Origin: Lachnospiraceae bacterium
Lineage (GTDB): Bacteria > Bacillota > Clostridia > Lachnospirales > Lachnospiraceae
Direction of reading: 5' to 3'
Length of the DNA stretch: 64,000 nucleotides
Assembly (NCBI GenBank): GCA_024690205.1
Contig: JAILCX010000069.1
Span: 1-64,000 of the forward strand
The notes below the pieces were generated by a model. It saw only the letters and a program-made list of their open reading frames with translations, had not been told where the DNA came from and searched no databases. Of the stretch, positions 10,423-19,141 are shown piece by piece (positions within the stretch are counted from its first letter, which is position 1; each line of letters starts with the position of its first letter). Both the position numbers and the translations under genes were made by a program.

Positions 10423-10433
10423 TCGGAGGATAT

Positions 10434-12221
10434 ATGAGCAAAGCCAAAAAGTACATGTCCGATATCCATCTTGAGGATTACAAAAAGCAGTATGAGACCG
10501 TTAAGGCAACAGTAAAAGATCATATTTTCACGGGTGGCAGAAAGAGTCTTTCTTTAAACGGAAAATGGAACTATGCCGTCGATCAGTATGATACCTGTAT
10601 CAGACAAAAGTGGTTCCTTGAAAAGAGCATTGATGAGAACGGACTTACTTTGCCGCTTGACTACTCTTTTGATAAATGGCCGGAAATGGAGCTTCCTTCA
10701 TGCTGGAATGTTGTGGATGAAAAATATCTTCTTTATGAAGGAAGCATGATCTTTACAAGAAGGTTTAACTGTACGCCCGAAGAGGATGAGGAAGTGTACT
10801 TAAGGGTAGGTGCAGCCAATTATCTTATAAGGGTATTTCTTAACGGAGAATATATAGGTATTCACAGAGGCGGATCCACACCCGCCTTCTTTTTGATCAC
10901 TGAACACCTTAAGGAGGATAACCGGTTACTCATACAGGCTGATTCTTCAAGAAGACCGGAGCAGGTACCCACGGAGAACACGGACTGGTTCAATTACGGT
11001 GGGATATACAGGGACATAGAGATCTTTAAAGTACCCAAAATACATATAAAGGATTTCAGGATCGCTCTTGTTCCCGATGATTCATATAAGAATGTATCGG
11101 TTGAGGTAAAGATAAGTGAGTCGATAGATACAACCGCACTGATCGCGATAGATGAACTCGGTATCAGATGTGAATTTCCATTAGATAAAGGATACGGGAG
11201 CGTTATCTTATCCTGTGAACCCGAATTGTGGTCCCCTGACACACCAAAACTTTATGATGTTTCTTTGTCGTGCATGAGCGATAAAGTAAGCGACAGAGTG
11301 GGATTCAGGCAGATATCCGTAAAGGGAAGACAGATCCTTCTAAACGGAGAGCCCCTTTTCCTTAGAGGTATAAGCTGCCATGAAGACAGCGTTAAAAACG
11401 GTAAAGCCCTGTCAAGGGATGAGAGGATTGAAAACATCAGGATCGCAAAGGAGCTGGGCTGTAATTTCATGCGGATCGCCCATTACCCTCATCATGAAGA
11501 AATGGCCGTCCTGGCAGATGAGATGGGGATCATGTTGTGGGAAGAGGTTCCCGTATACTGGGCAATAAGATTTGAAAACCCAGATACATACCTGGATGCC
11601 CAAAACCAGCTGATGGAACTTATTAAAAGGGATCATAACCGTGCATCCGTCATCATCTGGTCTGTCGGAAATGAAAACGCCGATACGGATGAAAGATTAA
11701 AGTTCATGAAGGACCTTGCGGATACGGCGCACGAACAGGACAGGACGAGACTTGTTTCCGCAGCCTGCCTTGTAGATGCCGAAGAAAACAAAATAGCTGA
11801 CAGACTGGCCGATCATATAGACGTAATAGGGATAAACGAATATTGCGGATGGTATACCCCTGATTTTTCAAAACTTCCCGAACTTATGAAAAACAGCGAT
11901 CCCGAAAAACCTGTCATCATCACGGAATTTGGCGCCGATGCCCTTTTGGGCTTTCACGGATCCGAAAAGGATAAGGGAACCGAAGAATGTCAGAAATACG
12001 TGTACGAAAAACAGATAGAAGTACTTGGTGATATAGAGTATATTAAAGGAATGACGCCGTGGATCCTTTATGATTTCAGGTGTCCCAGAAGAACGTCCTC
12101 TATCCAGAATTATTACAACAGGAAAGGACTTTTATCTGAAGATAAAAAGAGTAAGAAACCTGCTTTTTATGTACTGCAGAAGTTCTATCTGGAAAAGGAA
12201 AGAGCGGGGAAAAAGCAGTGA
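10434..12221 (+). CDS. uidA: glycoside hydrolase family 2, beta-glucuronidase-like
   Basis: A 595-residue cytosolic GH2 enzyme with an N-terminal sugar-binding jelly roll, an immunoglobulin-like domain and a TIM barrel. Acid/base Glu is E414 (VGNEN) and the nucleophile is E498 (ITEFGAD). N562 and K564 in YNRKG match the N-x-K motif that binds the uronic acid carboxylate in bacterial beta-glucuronidases, and the C-terminus ([11 protein letters not shown]) aligns well with that family. I chose the ATG at 10434, preceded by GGAGGA, over the in-frame ATG at 10419 that overlaps the GH3 stop. Together with GH3 it would trim glucuronic-acid-bearing oligosaccharides. A galacturonidase or galactosidase role is possible; the symbol reflects family likeness only. 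Confidence 0.85.
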   Translation: MSKAKKYMSDIHLEDYKKQYETVKATVKDHIFTGGRKSLSLNGKWNYAVDQYDTCIRQKWFLEKSIDENGLTLPLDYSFDKWPEMELPSCWNVVDEKYLLYEGSMIFTRRFNCTPEEDEEVYLRVGAANYLIRVFLNGEYIGIHRGGSTPAFFLITEHLKEDNRLLIQADSSRRPEQVPTENTDWFNYGGIYRDIEIFKVPKIHIKDFRIALVPDDSYKNVSVEVKISESIDTTALIAIDELGIRCEFPLDKGYGSVILSCEPELWSPDTPKLYDVSLSCMSDKVSDRVGFRQISVKGRQILLNGEPLFLRGISCHEDSVKNGKALSRDERIENIRIAKELGCNFMRIAHYPHHEEMAVLADEMGIMLWEEVPVYWAIRFENPDTYLDAQNQLMELIKRDHNRASVIIWSVGNENADTDERLKFMKDLADTAHEQDRTRLVSAACLVDAEENKIADRLADHIDVIGINEYCGWYTPDFSKLPELMKNSDPEKPVIITEFGADALLGFHGSEKDKGTEECQKYVYEKQIEVLGDIEYIKGMTPWILYDFRCPRRTSSIQNYYNRKGLLSEDKKSKKPAFYVLQKFYLEKERAGKKQ

Positions 12222-12248
12222 TCATTACGGTTTAAGGGGAATGTGGAC

Positions 12249-12782
12249 ATGGAGCCGATGACAATAAGAAGTGTTAAGGTCGAAGATGCAAAAAGGCTTG
12301 TTGAGATCTACTCGTATTATATTACAGATACAGCAGTGTCGTTTGAATATGCCGTTCCGTCCGTTGAAGAGTTTGCCCACAGGATAAAGAAGATCTCGGA
12401 CAGATATCCTTATCTGGTATGCCTGTCGGGTGAAAAGATAATCGGCTATGTATATGCCGGATCGTACAGTCCTCGTGAGGCATATAACTGGACAGTGACC
12501 ACATCGATATATATAGACAAAGATCATCGCAGGGCCGGAGCCGGTTCATTGCTTTACCGATCTCTTGAAGAGGAACTTAAAAAAAGAGGCATTGTAAATC
12601 TGCTGGCAGGAGTTGCCTACTGCGATCCCGAAGATGAATACCTGACTCATGACAGCTGCAAATTTCATTTAAAAGAGGGCTATACCGAGGTGGCTCACAT
12701 GAAAGCCGTGGGCAAAAAATTCGATAAATGGTATGACCTGCTTTGGTATCAAAAACGCTTGCTGGAAAAACAGGAAACCTAA
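12249..12782 (+). CDS. GNAT acetyltransferase, phosphinothricin-acetyltransferase-like
   Basis: A 177-residue Gcn5-related N-acetyltransferase resembling the Pat/YncA group. The acetyl-CoA loop is seen as RRAGAG followed by a long helix. The start is chosen as the ATG at 12249, eight bases after AAGGGGA; an in-frame GTG at 12243 is the alternative. Family members acetylate amines such as methionine sulfoximine or phosphinothricin; the true substrate is unknown. It follows the GH2 gene by 27 bases and is probably the last gene of that unit. Confidence 0.85.
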   Translation: MEPMTIRSVKVEDAKRLVEIYSYYITDTAVSFEYAVPSVEEFAHRIKKISDRYPYLVCLSGEKIIGYVYAGSYSPREAYNWTVTTSIYIDKDHRRAGAGSLLYRSLEEELKKRGIVNLLAGVAYCDPEDEYLTHDSCKFHLKEGYTEVAHMKAVGKKFDKWYDLLWYQKRLLEKQET

Positions 12783-12823
12783 GTGATAGGAAAATATTAT
12801 CACCGGCAATCATGTGGAACGTA

Positions 12824-12852
12824 TTTACAAAAGAAGTATGTGAAGGCATAAT
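12824..12852 (+). promoter_or_regulatory. sigma-A-type promoter of the ECF transporter operon
   Basis: -35 TTTACA (12824-12829), 17-base spacer, -10 CATAAT (12847-12852). Predicted transcription start is about 12859, which leaves a ~43-base leader before the S-component gene. Confidence 0.6.
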
Positions 12853-12867
12853 TATATATATACCAAG

Positions 12868-12881
12868 GTAGTAAATACTAC
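12868..12881. promoter_or_regulatory. palindromic operator candidate in the ECF operon leader
   Basis: GTAGTA-AA-TACTAC, two perfect 6-base arms around a 2-base centre, about nine bases downstream of the predicted transcription start and before the ribosome site. The position suits a repressor that blocks transcription. No regulator gene is adjacent. Confidence 0.5.
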
Positions 12882-12901
12882 TTTTCATGGGAGGGAAAAC
12901 T

Positions 12902-13489
12902 ATGGATAACAAGAAAGAAAGTATCGGTAAAATCCTGCTGGGAAAATGGAGCACAAAGACTATCATCGGAATCGCCATCGGTGCGGCGCTCTTTGGTGTC
13001 CTCATGAATTTCGGAGGAATCCGTGTGTTCACAAACACATCGCTTACTACAGCCATGATCATCGATGTGATCGTTGGTGCGCTTTTTGGTCCTTTGCCTG
13101 CAGCTTTGGCAGCATTCTTCGGAAATGTCATAGCAGATCTTATCGGTGGTTGGGGATTTTGGTTTGACTGGTCGATCGGAAACGGAGTACTCGGTTTCTT
13201 CGTAGGTCTTCTTCCTATCTACGGTGCCAAGATAGCTGACGGAATATTCGAAGTAAAGCATGCGATCATCTATGTGGTCACCGTTATAATCGGTAATCTC
13301 TTTGCTTTCGGCGTGGTTACCCCGGTCCTTACATATCTGTTCTATTCACAGGAGTTGACGATCACTTGGGGACAGGCAATATCTGCTGTAATAAGCAACG
13401 CATCCGTACAGATCATAATAGGTATTCCGTTACTGTTCCTGTTGGCAAAGCGTAACGCAAGATCAACTAATCTGACTAAGGAAGACTGA
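12902..13489 (+). CDS. ECF transporter substrate-binding (S) component, UPF0397-like
   Basis: A 195-residue, very hydrophobic integral membrane protein with about five to six helices. The segment with GALFGPLPAALAAFFGN followed by a Trp-rich WGFWFDW stretch is typical of ECF S components of the UPF0397/YkoE-like type. It binds the substrate and docks on the EcfA/EcfT module encoded next. The start is the ATG at 12902 preceded by GGGAGG; an upstream in-frame ATG at 12887 has no ribosome site. The substrate is not known. UPF0397 proteins are often labelled riboflavin transporters by homology, but the SAM-hydrolase neighbour suggests an adenosyl, nucleoside or thiamin-type compound. Confidence 0.85.
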   Translation: MDNKKESIGKILLGKWSTKTIIGIAIGAALFGVLMNFGGIRVFTNTSLTTAMIIDVIVGALFGPLPAALAAFFGNVIADLIGGWGFWFDWSIGNGVLGFFVGLLPIYGAKIADGIFEVKHAIIYVVTVIIGNLFAFGVVTPVLTYLFYSQELTITWGQAISAVISNASVQIIIGIPLLFLLAKRNARSTNLTKED

Positions 13490-13496
13490 ATGATCA

Positions 13497-15212
13497 ATGA
13501 GTGAACCGATCATTGTATTTGAGGATTTCTCCTTCAAATACAAGTCACAGACGACGGAAACATTAAAAAATATCAATCTGGTGATCCACCGTGGGGAAAA
13601 GATCCTTATTCTGGGGCCCAGCGGAAGCGGAAAATCCACGATTGGAAATTGTATAAACGGCCTGATCCCCTTTTCCTATGAAGGTAAGATCACCGGTTCC
13701 TTAACGGTGGCGGGGATCAGGACAACAGAAGCTAATATCTTTACCTTAAGCAGGCATGTTGGAACTGTGCAGCAGGATTCTGATGCACAGTTTATTGCGC
13801 TTTCTACAGGTGAAGATATTGCTTTTTCTTTGGAAAACGAAGCGATGCCCCGCCCTGAGATGCTTCCGCGTGTAGAAGCAGCGGCAAGAACGGTCGGCAT
13901 GGAGAACTTTCTTGGTGAAGTGCCCTATGATCTTTCGGGCGGTCAAAAACAGAAAGTTGCGCTGGCCGGAGTGTTGCACAACGATGAAGAGATCCTGTTG
14001 TTTGATGAGCCGCTTGCGGCACTGGATCCCGCAATGGGAATGACATCTGTTGATCTGATCGACCGGATCTACAGGGAGCAGAATAAGACAGTCATCATCA
14101 TCGAACACAGACTGGAGGACGTACTGTACCGCCACGTTGACAGGGTGATACTGGTATCTGACGGACAGATCGCACTCGATACCACACCGGATGAACTGTT
14201 AAGGGCCGATATCCTGAGTAAGATGGGCATACGTGAGCCGCTTTATTTAAGTGCGCTCAAGAACGCGGGTGTGACGTTCGGTAAAGAGGATCATCTTGCC
14301 GATCTGCAGGCTCTTAATATTGATGCCTACAAAGAAAAACTCACATCACACTTTAAAGAGAATGCAGCTTCGTTGTCGGAAGTAACGGTGTCCGAAGAAG
14401 AACTTCTGAATGTTCAGGATGTCTCCTTCAGATACGGCGAAGAGGATGTATTAAAGAATATCAGTTTCAAAGTACATAAAGGTGAGAGGATCTGTATCAT
14501 CGGTAAAAACGGTGCCGGAAAATCCACTATGGCAAAACTCCTGTGCGGTATAGAAAAGCCGCGAACGGGATCTATCACCTTTAGGGGTGAGAATTGTCTT
14601 AATTATTCCATACGGGATCTTGGCAGACTCATAGGCTACGTCATGCAGAATCCCAATCAGATGCTTGTCAAGGATATGATCCGTGATGAGGTAAGCCTCG
14701 CCATGCAGTTAAACGGCTACAGCGAGGAAGAAATAGAAAAGAACGTGGAGACCGTGCTTAGAATGTGCGATCTTTACAGCATGAGGAACTGGCCGATAGG
14801 TGTTTTAAGCTACGGTCAGAAAAAACGTGTGACGATAGCTTCGATCCTAAGCCTCAGGCCGGAGATACTCATTGTAGATGAGCCCACGGCAGGACAGGAT
14901 TATCGTCATTATACCGAGATCATGAGGTTCTTGGAGAACCTGAACAAAGAATACGGGATCGCTATCCTGTTCATCACTCACGATATGCATCTTGCCATCG
15001 AATATACGGACCGCGCAATGGTCTTTACGGATGGTGAATTGATCGCCGATGATTATGTTTTCCGGGTTCTGAGTAACCCTGAGATAATTAAGCGTGCAAA
15101 TCTGAAGCAGACTTCATTGGTCACGCTTGCCGAAAAGGCCGGGATCGATCCGGAGCAGTTCATCCATGCCTTTATAGAAGAGGAGAGGAGGATCCGGGAC
15201 GATGAACAGTGA
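13497..15212 (+). CDS. ECF transporter ATPase with two fused ABC domains
   Basis: A 571-residue protein containing two complete ATPase domains, as in YkoD-type ECF ATPases. Domain 1: Walker A GPSGSGKST at 40-48, signature LSGGQKQ, Walker B LLFDEP. Domain 2: Walker A GKNGAGKST at 336-344, signature LSYGQKK, Walker B LIVDEP. It replaces the usual EcfA1/EcfA2 pair and powers the S component just upstream. The gene starts seven bases after the S-component stop and overlaps the T-component gene by 11 bases, indicating coupled translation. Confidence 0.92.
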   Translation: MSEPIIVFEDFSFKYKSQTTETLKNINLVIHRGEKILILGPSGSGKSTIGNCINGLIPFSYEGKITGSLTVAGIRTTEANIFTLSRHVGTVQQDSDAQFIALSTGEDIAFSLENEAMPRPEMLPRVEAAARTVGMENFLGEVPYDLSGGQKQKVALAGVLHNDEEILLFDEPLAALDPAMGMTSVDLIDRIYREQNKTVIIIEHRLEDVLYRHVDRVILVSDGQIALDTTPDELLRADILSKMGIREPLYLSALKNAGVTFGKEDHLADLQALNIDAYKEKLTSHFKENAASLSEVTVSEEELLNVQDVSFRYGEEDVLKNISFKVHKGERICIIGKNGAGKSTMAKLLCGIEKPRTGSITFRGENCLNYSIRDLGRLIGYVMQNPNQMLVKDMIRDEVSLAMQLNGYSEEEIEKNVETVLRMCDLYSMRNWPIGVLSYGQKKRVTIASILSLRPEILIVDEPTAGQDYRHYTEIMRFLENLNKEYGIAILFITHDMHLAIEYTDRAMVFTDGELIADDYVFRVLSNPEIIKRANLKQTSLVTLAEKAGIDPEQFIHAFIEEERRIRDDEQ

Positions 15213-16050
15213 TCGTTTATTTATCAATGTAAAGCCGGGCAAAACATTTATCGATCGTCTGACCGGCAAGACTAAGGTCCGAACCTTCCTTGCGTTGATC
15301 ATGCTGCTTATCGCAACATGGGATATCCGGTTGATACTGCCTTTGTTTTTTCTTTTTATCATAGCGTTGATCTCGATCCGCCCGAATTGGAAAAAAGTAT
15401 GGGCGGTCATGGGATTTATCATTTTGGTTAATCTTTTTAACCTGCTGCTTATGTGGCTTGTGGAACCTGACTATGGCAGAAATGTTGTGGGTGGGTCTAC
15501 CGTGCTTTACAGGCTCAGTGATTTTTACATTATTTCGGCTGAGACGATGTGGTATTTTTTCGTAAGGTTTACGAAATTCATGGCCACTTTTGTTATTTCT
15601 CTTGTGTTTATCCAGTCGATCACTCCGTCTGAGATGGCAGCGGGACTTTATTCGATCAAGGTTCCTTACAAGGCGTGTACGATCGTTTCCATAGCATTCC
15701 GGTATATCCCGGACATAGCCAGGGATTTCCAGAATATTAAGATCTCCATGCAGGCGCGCGGGCTGGAACTTGATTCGAGAAAAGCATCTTTAATGACGAG
15801 GTTGAAGCAGAATATCACAATCCTGGCTCCTTTGATCATCACGAGTTTTGACCGTGTGGGAAACATTGCCAATGCTATGGACCTTAGAGGGTTTGGCAAA
15901 AAGAAAACAAGGACCTACTATGCCGAGCATGAGGATACACGGGGAGATAAGATCATGATGCTCGTTTATCTGTTGTTCTACGGCCTTTTTCTGGCAGTTG
16001 TAATAATCAAGATCGTAACACGTCCGGAATATCAGGTATGGTATCCATGA
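15202..16050 (+). CDS. ECF transporter transmembrane (T) component
   Basis: A 282-residue membrane protein of the EcfT/CbiQ family, with helices near residues 30-70, 115-140 and 245-270. The cytoplasmic coupling helices carry the family's Ala-Arg-Gly signatures, seen here as MQARGLE and MDLRGFG. It links the S component to the double ATPase. It overlaps the ATPase gene by 11 bases at the start and the peptidase gene at the end (ATGA). Confidence 0.92.
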   Translation: MNSDRLFINVKPGKTFIDRLTGKTKVRTFLALIMLLIATWDIRLILPLFFLFIIALISIRPNWKKVWAVMGFIILVNLFNLLLMWLVEPDYGRNVVGGSTVLYRLSDFYIISAETMWYFFVRFTKFMATFVISLVFIQSITPSEMAAGLYSIKVPYKACTIVSIAFRYIPDIARDFQNIKISMQARGLELDSRKASLMTRLKQNITILAPLIITSFDRVGNIANAMDLRGFGKKKTRTYYAEHEDTRGDKIMMLVYLLFYGLFLAVVIIKIVTRPEYQVWYP

Positions 16051-17324
16051 TCAGCAAAGAAGTAAGAAAAATCTGGGAGGATCATGAAGAGGAGTTTTGC
16101 GGACTCATCAGGATACCTTCAGTATATGATGAATCTACCGTATCATCCAAAATGCCGTGTGGCGAATCAGTCCACAGGGCTTACCGATATATGATGAAGA
16201 TCTGCGCAGATGCGGGATTGACTATACGTGAATATGACAACCGCGTATTTAGTGCCTCTTTGGGTGAAGGGGAGCGTGTCGATATTGCAAGCCATCTTGA
16301 TGTGGTGGAACCCGGCAGTGGATGGACACATGATCCTTTCGGAGCAGATTGTGAGAACGGCTGCATCTACGGGCGCGGAACGCAGGATATGAAGAGCGGA
16401 GGCTGGGCTGCCTTTCTTGCTCTTCTTTTGCTTAAAGAAAGCAAAGTGCCGGTGAAACGTGAATTTCGCCTGGTGTTCGGTACGGATGAAGAGCGTACCA
16501 TGGATGATATGAAGCATTATCTTCATAAAGCCGGAAGACCGGGTTTTGCTTTTTCTCCGGATTGTGAGTTTCCGCTATATTACGGAGAAAAGGGTGCACT
16601 GATGTGGACGCTTTCGGGAAGATACTCAGGAAAGATCAAACATCTTACAGCCGGAGTGCAGTGTAATGTCGTATCTCCGCATGCAGAGGCTGAGCTCAGG
16701 GATGGAACTTTTTTAAGCAGGGAAGGAAAGGCCGCGCATGCATCACGTCCCGAAGAAGGGGAAAGCGCCACGGTAGCTCTTTTGAAGGAACTTAGGGAAA
16801 TACTACCGGATGATAACGTAATCACAAGGCTTTACGGTTTCTTTGAAGATGCTTTCGGGCAAAGTGCCGGTATCGCAAAAGATGTGTCTCCCGTGGGGGC
16901 ACTCACAATGAATCTCGGGATCCTTTCCATAACGGATGAAGGAGAATTGTCCGCTCAGATAGATGTGCGTTATCCGGCGGGAGTTTCTTCCGATACAATA
17001 TTTAAGGTTTTTTCAGATTGTTTTTCAGACCTTTCGCCTGACATGCCTTACGATGATCCGCCGACAATGGCAGATCCCGATGATCCTCATATCAAGGCGC
17101 TTCAAAAGGCATATGAAGAGGTTGTGGGTAATGAACCCGAACTGCGGATCAGCGGCGGCGTATCATATGCGAAAGTATTCGGTGGTAACTGCGTGACTTT
17201 TGGTCCCGTGCCGGAAAATGCCGAGAAACTCGCACATCAACGTGATGAATGGATTTCGGTAGACGCTTGTTTGCAGGCCACGGAGATCTACTATAAAAGC
17301 TTTTTAAAGTTGAATGAAATATAG
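16047..17324 (+). CDS. M20 family metallopeptidase, PepV/Sapep-like dipeptidase
   Basis: A 425-residue cytosolic zinc dipeptidase-like enzyme. Metal-ligand motifs are visible in order: ASHLDVV (His), GRGTQDMKSG (bridging Asp), GTDEE (Glu pair), SPDCEFP (Asp) and AHQRDEW near the C-terminus (His). The segments TDEE, PDCEFP and YGEKG match the PepV/Sapep group rather than ArgE or DapE. I prefer the ATG at 16047, which overlaps the EcfT stop as ATGA; an in-frame ATG at 16038 is possible. Its place between the ECF T component and a SAM hydrolase, in one operon, suggests the imported molecule has a peptide, amide or amino-acid part, or that this is a broad dipeptidase carried along. Confidence 0.85.
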   Translation: MISKEVRKIWEDHEEEFCGLIRIPSVYDESTVSSKMPCGESVHRAYRYMMKICADAGLTIREYDNRVFSASLGEGERVDIASHLDVVEPGSGWTHDPFGADCENGCIYGRGTQDMKSGGWAAFLALLLLKESKVPVKREFRLVFGTDEERTMDDMKHYLHKAGRPGFAFSPDCEFPLYYGEKGALMWTLSGRYSGKIKHLTAGVQCNVVSPHAEAELRDGTFLSREGKAAHASRPEEGESATVALLKELREILPDDNVITRLYGFFEDAFGQSAGIAKDVSPVGALTMNLGILSITDEGELSAQIDVRYPAGVSSDTIFKVFSDCFSDLSPDMPYDDPPTMADPDDPHIKALQKAYEEVVGNEPELRISGGVSYAKVFGGNCVTFGPVPENAEKLAHQRDEWISVDACLQATEIYYKSFLKLNEI

Positions 17325-17354
17325 GAACCTGATTCTGTCTTATAGGAGGGTCAT

Positions 17355-18197
17355 ATGAAACCGGTTATTCTGTTGCAGACGGATTTTTCTTTGACATGGG
17401 GTGCGGTAGCCGCAGTCAAAGGTGTGATAAAGCAGGTAGATCCTAATCTGGAGATCCAGGATCTTTGCCATGATATAAAGAAGTTTGATCCCTGGGAGGC
17501 ATCGCTCTCCCTTGAGTCGGTTGTATCTTACTGGCCTGAGGGTACGGTAGTCGTATCCGTGGTCGATCCCGGAGTCGGAACGGATCGAAAAGCCTGTGTC
17601 GCAGAGCTTAAAAACGGGACTTATGTCATTACGCCCGACAACGGAACTTTGACACATTTAAAACACAGTATCGGGATCAGATCTGTCCGTGAACTGGATC
17701 CGTCGATCCGCTATAACAAAGGTGAGGAGGTCAGTGTTTTCCACGGACGGGATATCTTTGGATATGCCGCAGCTCTTCTGGCTTCGGGACAAAAGACATT
17801 TGAGCAAATGGGACCGGAATACCCGGCCGGGGAGATCCGTGAATGTGAGGAGTACGATCTTCAGCCTGCTTTGGGAGAACTATCCGCAAGCGGTTTTATC
17901 ATGACAGGCTTAAAGCACTTTGGCGGAGTGCAGTTTAATATCACCAATGAGGAATGGAAAAAGTGTGGATTTTCGGAAGGAGAGTCCGTACACGTGACCA
18001 TAAGTCACGGGGGAAAAACCGTATTTGACACTGATGTGCGTTATGAGCGTTCGTTTGGTTACGTGCCGGAAGGAGAACCGGTACTTTACTGCGGCTCGTC
18101 GCGTCATTTAAGTCTGGATCTTAATTGCGATAACTTCATGGAGAAATACGGTATCGATACCGGCAGGGATTGGACGGTTACTTTTCAAAAACGGTAG
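17355..18197 (+). CDS. S-adenosylmethionine hydrolase (DUF62, SAM hydroxide adenosyltransferase)
   Basis: A 280-residue DUF62 protein. Characterised members split SAM with water into adenosine and methionine. The proposed catalytic Asp-Arg-His triad is visible: D71 and R78 in VDPGVGTDR, and H130 in FHGRDIF. The N-terminal LQTDF fits the family. The length agrees with the hydrolase group; I see no reason to call it a chlorinase or fluorinase. AGGAGGG lies six bases before the ATG. It follows the peptidase by 30 bases and ends the transporter module, so it probably processes an imported SAM-like compound or controls adenosine/methionine pools. Confidence 0.88.
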   Translation: MKPVILLQTDFSLTWGAVAAVKGVIKQVDPNLEIQDLCHDIKKFDPWEASLSLESVVSYWPEGTVVVSVVDPGVGTDRKACVAELKNGTYVITPDNGTLTHLKHSIGIRSVRELDPSIRYNKGEEVSVFHGRDIFGYAAALLASGQKTFEQMGPEYPAGEIRECEEYDLQPALGELSASGFIMTGLKHFGGVQFNITNEEWKKCGFSEGESVHVTISHGGKTVFDTDVRYERSFGYVPEGEPVLYCGSSRHLSLDLNCDNFMEKYGIDTGRDWTVTFQKR

Positions 18198-18213
18198 AAC
18201 TGCGAGGAAGAAA

Positions 18214-19128
18214 ATGTATTATCTTATCGACACTATACTTAGAGAATGTTCATCAAAGGAATGTCACGACGGTAAATACCAATATGTTGCGATCCTTTCA
18301 CCTGAGGAGTGGAATGAGGAATGTGAGCGGTTCGAGATGGGTATCGACATGGAACCCGACACCCGTGAGATATATACGACCCATGCTGAAGTTAACTACG
18401 ATTCCATAACCGGAACGTTTTTTTATCCTGATAGGAGTAATATATCGGAAGCGTTTCATAAGTTTGCATTTGCCCTTGATGAAAAAGGTATCGTGTTTAT
18501 AGATTCGGGTGATACCGTATCGGGAATAGTCAAAAAGATCGCGGATACGAAAAAATGGCGCATGCCGTGTCTTGAAAGATTTATCTATGACTTTCTTGAG
18601 CAGATAGTGAATGAAGATCCCCGGATATTGGAAAAATATGAAAAGAAACTGGATGTCATAGATAGTGATATCGACTCGGGAAAAGAGGGAGATCTTGATT
18701 CTCTTAATGATATAAGGGGCGATCTTCGTGATCTTAGGATACATTATAATCAGCTGATAGACCTTTCTCAGGAATTTGAAGAAAATGAAAACAACTTTTT
18801 CAGGTCAGACCATCTTAGATTTTTCCGCCTGTTCTCAAGCAGGGTATCGAGATTGCATGAGATCGTGAATTCGCTGCTTGATTATACAGGCCAGATACGT
18901 GATACTTATCAGTCACGACTCGATGTTAAGCAGAACCGCATAATGACCGTGCTAACTGTCGTAACGACGATCTTTATGCCGCTGACACTCATAGTCGGAT
19001 GGTATGGAATGAACTTTAAGTATATGCCGGAGCTTGAGTCCGTCTGGGGATATCCGGTGGTCATTGCAGTATCTGTATTGATCGTTATCATCAGCCTGGT
19101 ATTCTTTAAGAAAAAGAAGTGGTTATGA
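18214..19128 (+). CDS. corA: CorA family divalent cation (Mg2+/Co2+) transporter
   Basis: A 304-residue protein with a long cytosolic, mostly helical N-terminal domain and two C-terminal membrane helices. The pore signature YGMNF follows the first helix in GWYGMNFKYMPE, which is diagnostic of CorA. The last residues are a basic tail (KKKKWL). The gene lies 16 bases after the SAM hydrolase gene and 13 bases before uvrB, so it may be shared between two units. Confidence 0.93.
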   Translation: MYYLIDTILRECSSKECHDGKYQYVAILSPEEWNEECERFEMGIDMEPDTREIYTTHAEVNYDSITGTFFYPDRSNISEAFHKFAFALDEKGIVFIDSGDTVSGIVKKIADTKKWRMPCLERFIYDFLEQIVNEDPRILEKYEKKLDVIDSDIDSGKEGDLDSLNDIRGDLRDLRIHYNQLIDLSQEFEENENNFFRSDHLRFFRLFSSRVSRLHEIVNSLLDYTGQIRDTYQSRLDVKQNRIMTVLTVVTTIFMPLTLIVGWYGMNFKYMPELESVWGYPVVIAVSVLIVIISLVFFKKKKWL

Positions 19129-19141
19129 GGATTTTTAGAAA

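Noticed and set aside
12577..13131. A 184-residue open frame on the minus strand across the acetyltransferase and ECF S-component genes
   Set aside because: It runs antisense to two well-supported genes and through the promoter/operator gap, has low-complexity hydrophobic sequence, no ribosome site and no recognisable family.
17355..18197. Annotation of the DUF62 protein as a fluorinase or chlorinase
   Set aside because: Automatic labels often say this, but length and the Asp-Arg-His set fit the water-using SAM hydrolase group, and no halometabolite genes are nearby.
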